64,000 nt of DNA from Chryseobacterium artocarpi. GTDB lineage: Bacteria > Bacteroidota > Bacteroidia > Flavobacteriales > Weeksellaceae. The stretch's first letter is position 1; each line of letters opens with the position of its first letter. The notes under the pieces are model-generated. The model ran no database searches. It was not told the DNA's origin and was given only the letters and a program-made list of their open reading frames with translations. Both the position numbers and the translations under genes were made by a program. Positions 34,524 to 45,800 of the stretch are shown in pieces. The stretch lies in NCBI RefSeq assembly GCF_001684975.1, contig NZ_MAYH01000049.1, positions 208,109-272,108 on the forward strand. The letters are read 5' to 3'.

Positions 34524-35662
34524 TAGCAAACCGTTAATAAAGAACAAGAATAAGCGAATCTTCCACTTTCAGGAACACAAAGAAGTACTTTTTCTCCTTT
34601 TTTCAATGTACCTGAATTCATTAGCTCCTCTAATGCTACGAAGATAGATCCTGCACCAATGTTTCCAATGCTTGAAAGATTGTAGAACCACTTTTCAGCA
34701 GGGAAATCCATTCCTTTTTTAGCAAATTCTTCTTTTAAACCATCTTTGAAATATCCTGAAGAGATATGAGCCAATACATGGTCGATTTTTTCAGGATCCA
34801 AATTATGTTTATCAAAAGATGCTCTTAAACTTTCTGCACCCTTTACAAGAATATACTTATCAAGGATTTTAGTATCCTGTTTAATCGCAAAAATAGAATC
34901 CTTCAACCATGAATCTGATGGATAATCTGCCCATGATTTTAGGCTTCCGTCTTCCTGCTTTTCACATCCTGCATACATACATGCCTCAATCTCGTGAGCA
35001 TAAGAATAGAAATCTATAAATTCTACCTTTAAAGATATACTGTTTTCTCTTGGTTTATTTTGTAATAGGAAAGCACCTGCTCCATCAGAGAGCATCCATC
35101 TAAGGAATTCTCTTTTGAAAGCAATGATTGGTCTTTCTTCCAATAATTTTAAATTCTCCGCTTCGTGGTTGAATTTATCAGCAGTCATCCATGCAGACAT
35201 TCTTTCGGAACCTGCACATACCGCACTTTCCTGTACACCGGCTTTTACTGAAAGGAATCCGTAGTTCAGCGCATTCATCCCAGAGTTGCAAAGCCCGGTT
35301 GCTGTATTGATTTCAATGGATTTCCCGATGTTCAGTTCACCATGAACCATAGAAGCATGTGAAGGTTGGATTTGATCCGGAGAAGTAGTTCCTACGGATA
35401 ATAATTTCATATCCTCCTTTTTGAAATTGTCATCAAAAAGACCTTCGATAGCTTTTGCTGTAAGCTGTGCATTGGAATGTGTAGGGTTTCCTTCCTTATC
35501 TAAAGCATAATATCTTGTGGTGATTTTATTATTTCTTAAAATAAGTGATCTAGCTTTAGAAGGTGCGTCATTGATTAGCCCAAGATATTTCTCCATCTCA
35601 TCATTCGATACCGGTTCATTGGGTAAATATTTTGATGCCTTTGTTATAAATACGTCGTACAT
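34523..35662 (-). CDS. darB: DarB-type ketosynthase (KAS III fold) for dialkylresorcinol synthesis
   Basis: 379 residues of FabH-like fold. The catalytic triad is intact: C125 in ATGLCNSGM, H299 in VLAHISSG and N334 in SIGNIGAG. DarB condenses two acyl units, one a 3-oxoacyl chain, to a cyclohexanedione intermediate, which DarA aromatises to a dialkylresorcinol, the alcohol half of flexirubin. It lies one base after the darA stop, the usual pairing in flavobacterial flexirubin loci. Confidence 0.9.
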   Translation of the reverse strand: MYDVFITKASKYLPNEPVSNDEMEKYLGLINDAPSKARSLILRNNKITTRYYALDKEGNPTHSNAQLTAKAIEGLFDDNFKKEDMKLLSVGTTSPDQIQPSHASMVHGELNIGKSIEINTATGLCNSGMNALNYGFLSVKAGVQESAVCAGSERMSAWMTADKFNHEAENLKLLEERPIIAFKREFLRWMLSDGAGAFLLQNKPRENSISLKVEFIDFYSYAHEIEACMYAGCEKQEDGSLKSWADYPSDSWLKDSIFAIKQDTKILDKYILVKGAESLRASFDKHNLDPEKIDHVLAHISSGYFKDGLKEEFAKKGMDFPAEKWFYNLSSIGNIGAGSIFVALEELMNSGTLKKGEKVLLCVPESGRFAYSCSLLTVC

Positions 35663-35663
35663 T

Positions 35664-36578
35664 CTATTTTAAATTAATTCCTTGTAAATATCGTTTTTGT
35701 TTTTGTCTTTTAAACCAAAATATAGGGGTTGTAAGAAGGTGTAAGACTAATACGACAGGTGAGATTACCCATATCGCAGTCATCAAATATACCTTAAAGA
35801 ATTTTATCAGCAATGGACGTTTCTCTTTTTTCTTGATAATCAGATGAGACCATACTGTGAAAATTTTGTTTCCTACCTTTTCTACACGTACCAGAAAAGG
35901 GCGAATTTCTACTGCTCCATTTTTCACGAGATCGGGTTGTAAATTCTCCAGATCATTGCTTCTAAAGTGCTTTGTGATAATGTCTCCATATTTTACTGAG
36001 CCTGCAATTTCTTCATCAGAAACTCCGGCTGCGGGTAGAAGCCCTGATTTTTCTTTCTGTCCTTTTGTCAGCCATCGAACAATAGTCAATACACTGGTAT
36101 AATTGTCGTGCCTGTCTACTAATGCAATGTTACCTACAAGCTTTGCTTTTAAATCTCTAAGGTAGACTTTTAGTTTTTCCTGAGAAAGCATCCACATATT
36201 TCTCGTTCCGGAAATCGTGATAACAGGAGTGTCTTTAAGCAGCTGTGCTGCATATCCGCTTTTCAGGAATGAAATAATAGGAATAGAAGGAGTAAGAAAC
36301 CATACTTGGTATCCAAACAGGATGAGGTCATACTTTTTATTCAGTATTTCTTCAGATGGAGGTAGTATTTCTTTTGGTATTTGTAAATAAGATTCCGGGA
36401 AAGTGTCAAAAAAAACATCACCGGGCCAAGGATAAGGGAAATCTTCCTTCAATTGAATGTTATAATATGTGACATCATATTCTTCCTTTTGAGTTTCAAA
36501 AGGCTTGGCAATATTTCTCACAATATCTTCCAGTTGTCCGGTTTGAGAATAATATATGACAAGTATATTTTTTTTCAT
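35664..36578 (-). CDS. darA: DarA-type dialkylresorcinol-forming enzyme (flavodoxin-like)
   Basis: 304 residues. The N-terminal flavodoxin-like fold shows NILVIYYSQTGQLEDIV (FMN phosphate loop) and DLILFGYQVWFLTPS. A C-terminal hydrophobic helix (VYLMTAIWVISPVVLVLHLL, about 265-285) suggests membrane association. DarA-family proteins turn the DarB product into the aromatic dialkylresorcinol. Assignment rests on fold, adjacency to darB and recalled family annotation. Confidence 0.85.
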   Translation of the reverse strand: MKKNILVIYYSQTGQLEDIVRNIAKPFETQKEEYDVTYYNIQLKEDFPYPWPGDVFFDTFPESYLQIPKEILPPSEEILNKKYDLILFGYQVWFLTPSIPIISFLKSGYAAQLLKDTPVITISGTRNMWMLSQEKLKVYLRDLKAKLVGNIALVDRHDNYTSVLTIVRWLTKGQKEKSGLLPAAGVSDEEIAGSVKYGDIITKHFRSNDLENLQPDLVKNGAVEIRPFLVRVEKVGNKIFTVWSHLIIKKKEKRPLLIKFFKVYLMTAIWVISPVVLVLHLLTTPIFWFKRQKQKRYLQGINLK

Positions 36579-36620
36579 GGAATCTTTTTAGCGTTTACAA
36601 AAATATGTTTTTCATATTTA

Positions 36621-39600
36621 TTATTCAGTTTTAAATACTTTTATTGCTTCGGAACTGAATTTTAATGTATAATTTTTATTTTCAAAAGTGAGATTCTTAG
36701 TATTCACAAAAATTACAGTGTCAGGGAGTTCCTGAATTGTATTCATATTAAAATTGTCATCAGAAATAAGCAGAATATCTACTTTCTTATTTATCTCCGA
36801 AAGATCCTTTATATAAAGTATTTTTCTTCTTTTAACTAAATAATTATGAGCTGCAACTGCTCTTTTTTCATCATTGTTGATTAATGTAAATATTCTTCTG
36901 CTTGCCTGATATAACGTAATCAATGCATCTTTTTGTCCGTAATCATCAGCAATGTGAAGGATGTTAGCATCATTAGTGATGTGTTTATTCAGTTCAAAAT
37001 ATACGGATTTATTCGTATTGAAATCTTTTTTTACTTCCGTTACCACCTCACTGTCTTTATACAGATAGCTTAAGAATAATTGCTTTTTAAAATAATTTTC
37101 ATCTTCAATTTCTTCTCTCAGTTTAGCAAACTGATTTCTGTAGTAAGCATTGATCTTTTTTGTTCTTTCTGAATAATTTTTACCAAAACTTAGATCATCT
37201 TTACTGATTCGTTCGCCCACTTTTACGGTGATACTTCCGTCATAGATAATGAAATCTCCTTTCGGAAGTACTTCTGAATTACCATGAATATATAAAGGAA
37301 GAACATCCAGTTCAAATTGCTCTGCAAGATAGAAAGCTCCTTTGTGAAATCTTTTTACATCATTGGTGTAAGAACGTTCCGCTTCAGGGAAAACAACAAG
37401 GGAATATCCTTGAGCAATTTTTTCTTTCAGTTTTTCCATTCCGTTTTCAATGCCTTGAGAAACCGGGTAAAAACCTAAAGCTCTTACCAACTTTCCAAAA
37501 ACAGGAGATTGATATACCCAGTCATTGACCAGATAAATGATCTTATGAGTCGCCATCGCAATTGCCAGCGTATCTAAAAATGAGGTATGATTAGCAATAA
37601 TAACAGCCGGTTTGCTGAAATCTTCATTTGGATTTTTAATGACCTTCTTCTTTACAAAAGGATTAGAATACAGCACAGAAGTTAAAAACTTAGCTAAAAT
37701 AAGTTTAATAATATCCAACGTTTTTCCCTTTGAATTTTTCACGAAAAAACTTCCAAATGCTGAAAATATTAACCCTCCCAGTCCGTAATATAAAAATGAA
37801 ACGATAGAATTTAACAATAGTCTGAAGGTGATTGGCGAAAGTCCTTTTTTAGCTCTGTTGGTAATAAAAAATCTAAACCAAAACGGATATAGTGTAGAAG
37901 TGATGATAATTACAGAGAACATTCCGATTAATGCCACCAGGGCAAGTGAATGTAGAGCAGGATGTTTTGCAAAAATTAATGATCCAATAGATAAAATGGT
38001 GGTAAATACAGCCAGAATAATAGATGTTCTGTATGTAGGAAGTTCATTTTTTCCTGTTGTATGTTCTTTTTGCATTGCTTGGGTAAGGAAAATACTGAAA
38101 TCATCACCTACCCCAAAGACCAACGTACAAACTACTGTACTGAAAATATTTAACTCCAAGCCTAAGAAATAAAGAATTCCTGCTGTCACTACTCCTGTAA
38201 GGACAATTGGGAACATGGTAAGAACCGTCAGCTCAAAATTTCTAAAGAAAACAATGATTGTGAGAACGATTGCCAAAAGAGAATAATTGATCAGGGTATT
38301 GAAATCTCTTTTCAATAAACCTAAGAAATTTTCATTCATCTGTTGACGATCAATCGCAAGAGCATCATGTTTTTTCTCGATATCCTTGATGAAGGAATCT
38401 CTTTTCTTTTCATCAACTTTTACAACGTTGGAAACTGTATAAAAACCATTCTCATTGCTCATAAACTCCGAAATCTGAAGGGCTTTTACCTTTTCGTAGT
38501 CTTTAAGGTCTAATGTTGAATAGCTTTTGTTTAGAATTTCATTGAAATTATCAAATGCAGAACTGTTGAAGCCAAACTTATTCCCATTACTTACCAATTC
38601 TGAAATAGTCTGGTTCTTTTTATTATCATTCCAGAAATTTTGCCATTCTTTAATTTTTCTCTGTTGATCTTTCTCTGATAAAACAACGCTTCCGATTGAA
38701 TTATAGCTCAGGATTTTGCCCTCTTTTTTCTCCTGTTCAAGAAACGAACTTAGCTGAGAGTTTCTGGCAAGAGCTTCCTCTTCGGAGTTTCCGTAAGAAA
38801 TCGTGTAGATAGACTTTGATGTAATGTCGGAAAGCTTTTGCAGCTTAGCCTCACTGATCTTCATTTCCTTTGGAATATAGTTCAGATCACCAATGTCTTC
38901 ATTAAATCCTACATGTCTGAAACCAAAGAGACAGGCAAGAATGATAACGGAGCATCCTATGATCAACGGTTTATTCTTTTCATAAGGATATGACCCGATC
39001 TTATCAATAAAATTAGTATTGATTTTCTCTTCTGTTTGTTTCGGCTTATAAAGTTGAGGAACGATAATCAGGGCACTGATGGATGATAAAATAACCGTGA
39101 TGGCTGCAAAAAGTCCCAGATCTTTTAATGCTTCCGACCTTACAAATACAAGACATAAAAACGAAACAGCAGTAGTCGCACTACTTAATACAATAGGCTG
39201 TGTAATTTCTTTGTAAAGCTCTTCAATATTATTGTTGTGCTTATAATGTGTAAGAATATGCAGGGCATAATCTATGGTAATTCCGATCAGAATAGCACCT
39301 ACACTTAAAGAGATTGCCGAAATTTTATCCTTAATAAAATACAGAATCAATAAAGCCAGTAATACCGAAAATACCGTTGGAAGGAATACAATAATCGGAG
39401 TAAAGAAGTTCCTGAAATAATAGATCAGCAAGATCAAAAGTACAGTCATTGAGATCATGACTGTATTCTGGATATCCTTCTTTATCTGTTTGGCGTTGGC
39501 AACAGCAATCACAGGTGAACCAAAAAAGCTTATTTCGGTTTTGCCTTTGAATTGCTTGTTAAGGTTGTCTTTTATGATGTTAAGCTGATCTACAAAAAAC

Positions 39601-40274
39601 TCATTTCCTTTTGTATCATTGCTTTTATTTTTAGGATCGATGAACAGCAGAAGGTTTTTTCCGTCTTTGGTGACAATATAGCTGTCTTCCAGTTTGAAAT
39701 CTTTGCTGATATTTAATGCATTTAATTTTTTGATTCCTAAAAAAGTCAGCCCCAGAGGGTCTTTTTTGATGAACTCTTTTGTCACGAGACTTGTAGGGGA
39801 AACCAGAGACATGTAATTGTTCTCTACCTGCTGGGCAATGCTGTCTTTCTGGAGCTTTCCTTCAATTTCCTTATAGTCGTTTTCATTTAGAAATAAAGGA
39901 AGGTTTTGGCTTACAAAATCAAAGGTTTCAGAAATCTCGTTATCATTTACTTTTCCCTGAACAGAGCCAATGTACTTTTGTAAAGGGTCTATTTTTTGCA
40001 AAAAGGTATCCGCTGTTTCAGAGAGCTGGAAACTATCTTCATTGGATTTATTTTCTATGATAACAATGATTTTATCAGAGAAGTTAAGCTGTTTAAGTAC
40101 CTTAGCTGTTAGGTCTGATTTTTCACTTTTAGGAATGATCTGATTAATATCCTCCTCAAAATTAATCTTTGAAGCAAAGAAAAGACATATAGCGGCAATT
40201 CCTAAGGCTGTGAACACAGAAAGGATTTTGTTCCTGGAAATCAGATAGTATAAAAATATAAAAAAGCGATGCAT
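36621..40274 (-). CDS. MMPL-family exporter fused to PlsC-like acyltransferase and Rossmann-like tail
   Basis: 1217 residues. Residues 1 to about 830 are an RND/MMPL transporter with two sets of membrane helices and two large loops (first helix near 15-35). Residues 876 to about 1060 are a PlsC-type acyltransferase with N895-HTSFLD901 (HxxxxD) and FPEAERS. The last 130 residues look like a degenerate Rossmann or methyltransferase-like domain (ILHIADDYG where VLELGCG would be expected). Aryl polyene loci usually carry these as separate genes. It probably acylates or hands over the pigment and exports it across the inner membrane. Confidence 0.88.
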   Translation of the reverse strand: MHRFFIFLYYLISRNKILSVFTALGIAAICLFFASKINFEEDINQIIPKSEKSDLTAKVLKQLNFSDKIIVIIENKSNEDSFQLSETADTFLQKIDPLQKYIGSVQGKVNDNEISETFDFVSQNLPLFLNENDYKEIEGKLQKDSIAQQVENNYMSLVSPTSLVTKEFIKKDPLGLTFLGIKKLNALNISKDFKLEDSYIVTKDGKNLLLFIDPKNKSNDTKGNEFFVDQLNIIKDNLNKQFKGKTEISFFGSPVIAVANAKQIKKDIQNTVMISMTVLLILLIYYFRNFFTPIIVFLPTVFSVLLALLILYFIKDKISAISLSVGAILIGITIDYALHILTHYKHNNNIEELYKEITQPIVLSSATTAVSFLCLVFVRSEALKDLGLFAAITVILSSISALIIVPQLYKPKQTEEKINTNFIDKIGSYPYEKNKPLIIGCSVIILACLFGFRHVGFNEDIGDLNYIPKEMKISEAKLQKLSDITSKSIYTISYGNSEEEALARNSQLSSFLEQEKKEGKILSYNSIGSVVLSEKDQQRKIKEWQNFWNDNKKNQTISELVSNGNKFGFNSSAFDNFNEILNKSYSTLDLKDYEKVKALQISEFMSNENGFYTVSNVVKVDEKKRDSFIKDIEKKHDALAIDRQQMNENFLGLLKRDFNTLINYSLLAIVLTIIVFFRNFELTVLTMFPIVLTGVVTAGILYFLGLELNIFSTVVCTLVFGVGDDFSIFLTQAMQKEHTTGKNELPTYRTSIILAVFTTILSIGSLIFAKHPALHSLALVALIGMFSVIIITSTLYPFWFRFFITNRAKKGLSPITFRLLLNSIVSFLYYGLGGLIFSAFGSFFVKNSKGKTLDIIKLILAKFLTSVLYSNPFVKKKVIKNPNEDFSKPAVIIANHTSFLDTLAIAMATHKIIYLVNDWVYQSPVFGKLVRALGFYPVSQGIENGMEKLKEKIAQGYSLVVFPEAERSYTNDVKRFHKGAFYLAEQFELDVLPLYIHGNSEVLPKGDFIIYDGSITVKVGERISKDDLSFGKNYSERTKKINAYYRNQFAKLREEIEDENYFKKQLFLSYLYKDSEVVTEVKKDFNTNKSVYFELNKHITNDANILHIADDYGQKDALITLYQASRRIFTLINNDEKRAVAAHNYLVKRRKILYIKDLSEINKKVDILLISDDNFNMNTIQELPDTVIFVNTKNLTFENKNYTLKFSSEAIKVFKTE

Positions 40275-40293
40275 TGCATTTAAATCAAGTCTG

Positions 40294-40322
40294 CAAATTT
40301 AAATTTTTAAGAATTAGTTCAA
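40294..40322 (-). promoter_or_regulatory. Promoter of the MMPL-DarA-DarB operon
   Basis: On the - strand TTG (40322-40320) is followed after 18 bases by TAAATTTG (40301-40294), close to the Bacteroidota -33/-7 pattern. The ATG at 40274 is 19 bases further. Confidence 0.6.
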
Positions 40323-40388
40323 AATAGTTAGACCATAAGTTTTGACTGAAAATCAATAAAATATTCTAGGAAGAATAAAAAAATATTC

Positions 40389-40396
40389 TACTTTTG
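40389..40396 (+). promoter_or_regulatory. Putative -7 element for the membrane-protein pair
   Basis: TACTTTTG, 72 bases before the ATG at 40469. No -33 TTG at suitable spacing. Confidence 0.4.
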
Positions 40397-40468
40397 CAAA
40401 AGTTCCCTTTTGATGAAATGTATTTTAAACCACAAATTATTATTAAAAAATAAGAATCTGTTTTAGAT

Positions 40469-41476
40469 ATGTTGAAAAAGAATGATGAAAAAATAAACGG
40501 ATTCCTATTTATAATAGTGCTCCCCCTTCTGATATTTGCGATGTCTTACTACGGATTTGAGTCTTCTTATACAAGACTAAAGATTTCGGAGCGAACTCCT
40601 GACTTTTTATTTTCCTCAGTATATGCATATAGGGTGATTCCCAATTATCTGAGTGTGCAGATGACAGATCTGATGTTTTATCTGATCAATGGTCCTCTTT
40701 CGTTCTTTAGAGACTTTTTATCTAAGAACGGAACTCCTTTTTACCACGGGCTTTTCTTAATGAACAGTGTCTTCTTTATATTATGTTCAGTGGTGCTGAA
40801 TATGATTTTTAAACTTAAAGCGACTCCTTTTCTTTTAAATCTGAACGCCAGAAGGATCATTCATCTTTTGTCTGTGTTTTTTATTGTACTCACACAATAT
40901 GCTCCTACAAATTGTGATACAATTGCTCTTTTTTGTTATTTAACAGGAGTTTTTTTTACCTTGAAATATTTACTTACCCATAAAAATATATTCCTGTATC
41001 TTTTAACCGGGCTTATTGCATTATCTACTTTGGTGAGAGAAACAGCCTGCATTAATATTGCTTTTTTTGCAGCTGTATTCTTTACGATAGATGATTTGAA
41101 GAAAGGAAACTATCAGGTAATTTGGAAATTGATACCATTGGTGATTGCTTTTCTGGTTCCATATTTGGGATTGCGGGCAATGCTTGTGCAGGATGAAACT
41201 ACTTTTGTAGAAGGGTTTTATATTAACAGAAATTTTTCAAGTCCTTTTAATCTTGCAGGATTGCTTTTTGCGGTTACTGTACTTTATTTTATATATAAGC
41301 TTTGTGCAGATAAGGAGAATAGAGAGGTGTTTGGTAAATATCTTTTCTTTTGCATTCCTTATTTGGTTATGATTACCTTGGTAGGACTTTTTTGGGAAAT
41401 AAGGTTATTTTTACCTTTGATTCTGACAGGGATTATAATTGTCTATCACCAGTTTAAAAAAACATCAGAGATATAG
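40469..41476 (+). CDS. Polytopic membrane protein of unknown function
   Basis: 335 residues with about nine predicted membrane helices, starting FLFIIVLPLLIFAMSYY. The loops are short, with charged residues near helix ends (RETACIN, LKKGNYQ). The layout recalls glycan polymerase or glycosyltransferase-C membrane proteins, but I do not recognise a family. It is followed one base later by the EpsG-like gene, so the two probably act together in surface polysaccharide synthesis. Confidence 0.78.
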   Translation: MLKKNDEKINGFLFIIVLPLLIFAMSYYGFESSYTRLKISERTPDFLFSSVYAYRVIPNYLSVQMTDLMFYLINGPLSFFRDFLSKNGTPFYHGLFLMNSVFFILCSVVLNMIFKLKATPFLLNLNARRIIHLLSVFFIVLTQYAPTNCDTIALFCYLTGVFFTLKYLLTHKNIFLYLLTGLIALSTLVRETACINIAFFAAVFFTIDDLKKGNYQVIWKLIPLVIAFLVPYLGLRAMLVQDETTFVEGFYINRNFSSPFNLAGLLFAVTVLYFIYKLCADKENREVFGKYLFFCIPYLVMITLVGLFWEIRLFLPLILTGIIIVYHQFKKTSEI

Positions 41477-41477
41477 C

Positions 41478-42617
41478 ATGACTTTACTCCATCCATATTA
41501 TATAATTGCGATTATTTACATGCTGATCTTCAGTATTCAGGAAGTCTATGGAAGAAAAGTGGACAAAAAGTGGTTTTGGCTGCTTGGAGCCTACTTTGTG
41601 ATTCTTGCAGGGCTTAGGAATGATGTAGGACCGGATTATGGAAGTTATCTTGGAATTTATATTTATTCTGATGAGAAGAGCTATTACAGTATCTTTATGA
41701 AGATGCTCCATTTGGAAGGTCCGGAGTTGTTGGATGTAGAATGGCTATATACTTTGATCAATAAGGTTCTCCTCAATGTTTTTGATGCGCCGTTTTATAT
41801 GGTGACCTTTGTCATAGCTCTGTTTGCTATGTTCTTTAAAGTGGAATATACTGATAACAATACCTTTTATCCTTTTACCTTCACGCTGTTTATGTTTATC
41901 CCGAATTTCTTCATTGGAGAAAGTGGACAGATAAGACAAAACCTTGGAACCTTTATTGTTTATTTTGCTATAAGGTTTATCAAAGAACGGAAACTCTGGT
42001 ATTACCTCTTTTTTATATTCATAGGCTCCGGAATTCACAGTGTGTGTTATCTGTTCTTACCCATGTACTGGCTCGCCCGGGTACCTTTGAATAAAACGAT
42101 AATGCTTCTGATGATTATTGGCTCGATTTTATTATCCCCTTTCGAAGTGTATCGTGTGCTTGGAGATTTTCTGAGCGGGATGGCGTCGGAAAGTTCCCTT
42201 GTAGAGGGATTTAACGGATATGTAGAGATCAGTGCTCAAAGGCTGAATGGGGGGGTGGGTATTCCTGAGGCAATGATGGCAATTCTGACTTTTTTCCTTT
42301 TCTTTTTCGATACAAAGATGAAGGAATATTTTCCTTACTATGAATATCACAGAAACTATGCCTTAGTAGGAATTTGTTTATATTTTATCTTTAGAAATAA
42401 CCCTATTTTCTCTTCCCGACTTGCAGGAGCTTTCATTGGATTTGCTTATGTCATTATCCCGAATGCTATGTATGTAGTGTCTGATAGGATGAAGAATATG
42501 ATCTATGCATTTATTATTTCCCTTGTGGTATTCAATTTTGTAGTATTTGGATACTTTAATAATATCAAAGCTGGTCGATTTTCTATAGATCTTTATAGAA
42601 ATTACGTACTTCCGTAA
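41478..42617 (+). CDS. EpsG-like membrane protein (polysaccharide polymerase family)
   Basis: 379 residues from ATG 41478, one base after the preceding stop; a longer frame from 41439 overlaps that gene and is less likely. About ten membrane helices. The motif GLRNDVGPDYGSYLGIY after the second helix and the GESGQIRQNLGTFIVYFAIRFI segment are typical of EpsG proteins, which polymerise or export exopolysaccharide. A wzy-like role for the capsule genes at 50321-55950 is possible. Confidence 0.85.
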   Translation: MTLLHPYYIIAIIYMLIFSIQEVYGRKVDKKWFWLLGAYFVILAGLRNDVGPDYGSYLGIYIYSDEKSYYSIFMKMLHLEGPELLDVEWLYTLINKVLLNVFDAPFYMVTFVIALFAMFFKVEYTDNNTFYPFTFTLFMFIPNFFIGESGQIRQNLGTFIVYFAIRFIKERKLWYYLFFIFIGSGIHSVCYLFLPMYWLARVPLNKTIMLLMIIGSILLSPFEVYRVLGDFLSGMASESSLVEGFNGYVEISAQRLNGGVGIPEAMMAILTFFLFFFDTKMKEYFPYYEYHRNYALVGICLYFIFRNNPIFSSRLAGAFIGFAYVIIPNAMYVVSDRMKNMIYAFIISLVVFNFVVFGYFNNIKAGRFSIDLYRNYVLP

Positions 42618-42643
42618 AATCCTTTTAAATAACAATAAAATAG

Positions 42644-42677
42644 ACAGGCTGCTTTTGAAGGTAGTCTGTTTTTTTTA
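42644..42677 (+). terminator. Terminator after the EpsG-like gene
   Basis: ACAGGCTGC (42644-42652) pairs with GTAGTCTGT (42661-42669) using G-U wobbles, loop of eight, followed by a run of eight T. Confidence 0.7.
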
Positions 42678-42835
42678 TTTTATTTGAATGTGTTTCATTT
42701 GCTTATAATATTTTTATGTTGATTTGTTTGTTGTTTAATTTAAATATTGAATATTTATTTATAAAATAAATATCATTTTATTGATATAGGCTTAAAAGTT
42801 GTATTCCGCTAAGGATACACTCAAATCCATAAAGT

Positions 42836-45800
42836 ATGAAAAGGTTGATTGAAAAATTAACGGCAGCATTCTGCTTAGTGTTGATAAGTATGTGTTTTAT
42901 TAAGGGGAATATTATTTCAGTAAAAGGTTTTCTCTTAGTAGGGCATAAGATTGAGAAACTAGATTCATTAGTAAAGCCAATTCAGAAGAAAATAGCACAG
43001 AGAATAATTCCCGATTGGAAAAAAGCTCCTAATAGTTACATTTTCAACCCTGAGCAAAATAGTGAAGGTATACTGATTCCTGTTAAAAAAGCTTATGCAA
43101 TGTCGAGTGGAGGAAGCTATATCAATGGTAATGGAATCCCCTCAGGAACAGCGACAGCAGAGGTACTTTGGGAAGATGTACATGGATTGATAAAATCAGG
43201 AACAAATTATGCTTTAGAGATTTTAGGCTCCGGACAGGACGCTAAAATAAAAGTAGCTGTCAATAAATCTAAAAAAGGAAATGCCGTAGTTGCATTAAAA
43301 GTAAATGGAGAAATTTACTGGAGCTGGCACATTTGGGTTACAGATGACCCTACAAATGGATCTTCCTATAAGAGTTTTGATGGAGTGAAAAGAATGAGAG
43401 CAGATGGAACAGCGGAGTTAATTCCTAATAATGAATGGAAATGGATGGATCGAAATCTAGGCGCTATTTCCAGCTCTATTACCGCTTCAGATTGGAATAG
43501 AAGCATAGGACTTCTCTATCAGTGGGGAAGAAAAGATCCTATACCTCCTCTGGTTACAAGAGGAAATGATTTTTATGAAGTTTCGGGATCTATTGGTAGA
43601 GTAAGGCACAGAGGAGCGAAGAACTTTACCAATGCGATGAGTATCGATGATCTTCGGAAATTCGTTTTACTTTCCAATGCAGAAGTCACCAATAATATAA
43701 GACTCTCTTTAAAAAATCCATTGAGCCTGATCTATGTAAACAAAGATGATAACTCAGGGCAGGCATACTACAATAACAATATCAATCTTCCGGTCAATTG
43801 GTTTGGGAAAGCAGCCGGCTTACCGGATAATAGGCTTTCGGAACTTAATCTTTGGTCTGATAATTCTTTGGGCAGGGTAGATCAGATTTACAAGACCGAT
43901 GACAGTGCTAAGCCCTATAGAGATAAATCTTCATTTGATCCCTGTCCCAATGGCTGGAGAGTACCATCCATGCTTGTGGCAAATCTTGCGTCTCCAAACT
44001 ATGTGGATGATATTAGAATAGACTTTTCGCCTTTCGGAGTAAAAACGAATATGGCAGGAAATTTTTTTGAGGCTAATAAGAATTATATCATAAAGCCTAC
44101 AGATTCCGGAATTCCGGATTTTATGAACAATTTTAAAATTTATCCAAATCTTGGTTTCGACCTTTCCAATGTAGGAGGTTATAATATGGGTGTTTTTCCC
44201 GGAACAGGGCAGTTGCTGAGAGGAGCTCATCTTGGACAATATAGTGATCAACATCATATTGCGTTATGGACAGCAACGATGGCAAGACATTTTGATGCTT
44301 CACCAGCGGTTGGCGTAAGAGGATTGTCTATGATTCCGGATAAAACACAGCCGGACGTACCGGATCCAAACTTTCCGGGAATAAAAGGTAGGTATTTCTA
44401 TTTTCCTCTTGCTGGCATGTATACTTCAGATGCCAATGGTTGCAGATGTATCAAAGACCCATTGTATATTGTTAATGATTATGATTTTCCCACGGAATAT
44501 TTACCGGCAGTTACAGAGTATAAAGTTGGTATCAATAATCCGAATACCTATCAGATTGTTAAAAGTTCATCGCTTTCAAGTATAGAAATTCCTGTCAGTA
44601 AAGCTTTTTCGGTACAAAGTCAGCTGCTTAATAATCGTGATATTCTCAATCCTTCAAATTTTAATAGCTTAAAAACAAATGTTCTTTGGACCACCAATGT
44701 AAACCTTATTAACAAGCTTTCTGTGACTAATCCATCCCCTTCAGCGTTACAGGATTTGGGAAACTCGAAAATATCTGTGGAAATAACTCCTAATCAAAGT
44801 GGGAATGCTGTTATAACATTACATAACGGAAGTATTTCTTCTCCCGTATATTGGAGCTGGCATATCTGGGTGACAGATTCATCCATTGGATCTTATACTT
44901 ATACCACAGAAATTCCGGTTTCTGAAGCTACAAACTATATCAATTACGTTGAGAAAGCAGATGTTGTCTTACAAACTGTTTTTATGGATAGAAATCTTGG
45001 AGCAACAGATGCTTTTCCTGTTACAGCAAACCCACTTACTCCTACCGTTACAGAATTATCAAAAATAAGAGCTTCCACTGGATTGCACTATCAGTGGGGA
45101 AGAAAAGATCCGTTGCCAATATTTCAATATGCTGATAATAGAAGCTCTTACAACATATTTTTGGGAAATGTATCAAATAATGGATCTGTCTCTTACACAA
45201 TGCTTACCCCTGCTGTTTATAATAATCTGTCCGGAAATTATATTGTCCCATACAATACTTATGCAGAAATGTCTAATGTTCTTGCAGTCGATAAACCTGC
45301 CGATAAAGTCGCGAAAATCTTAAGTTATTCCGTTAAAAATCCATTGGTTTATATGGTTCCAAGCACATTTTCACCATTCAATAATAGTGTCCCGAATTAT
45401 ACAAACGGAACAGACTGGCTAGCAACGGAACCTAATCTCGCAGCAGACAGATGGGGGAGAGGAGGAAAAAAATCTCCCTTTGATCCATGTCCCGAAGGCT
45501 GGAGGATTCCTGACCTTACTAATGTTGCTTTAATTTCAGGTTTGGATTTTGGGCAGACACCCTGGTATAAAAAAGATAAAAATATTGCGACTTCATATAG
45601 TGCTGTTTCAGATTATTTAGGCAGTAGAGTTAGAAATCCATCTACCACAGCTACTATAGGTTATACATTTAATCACAATTTGTATACTGTAGGAAACTAT
45701 CCCAATTCAGGGTCCCGTGGCTTTCGGAATGTTGTTGGAAACCAGTCTGCACAGGGAACTTTTAATGTTATTAATTTTCAGTATCCGGGAATCTGGACAT

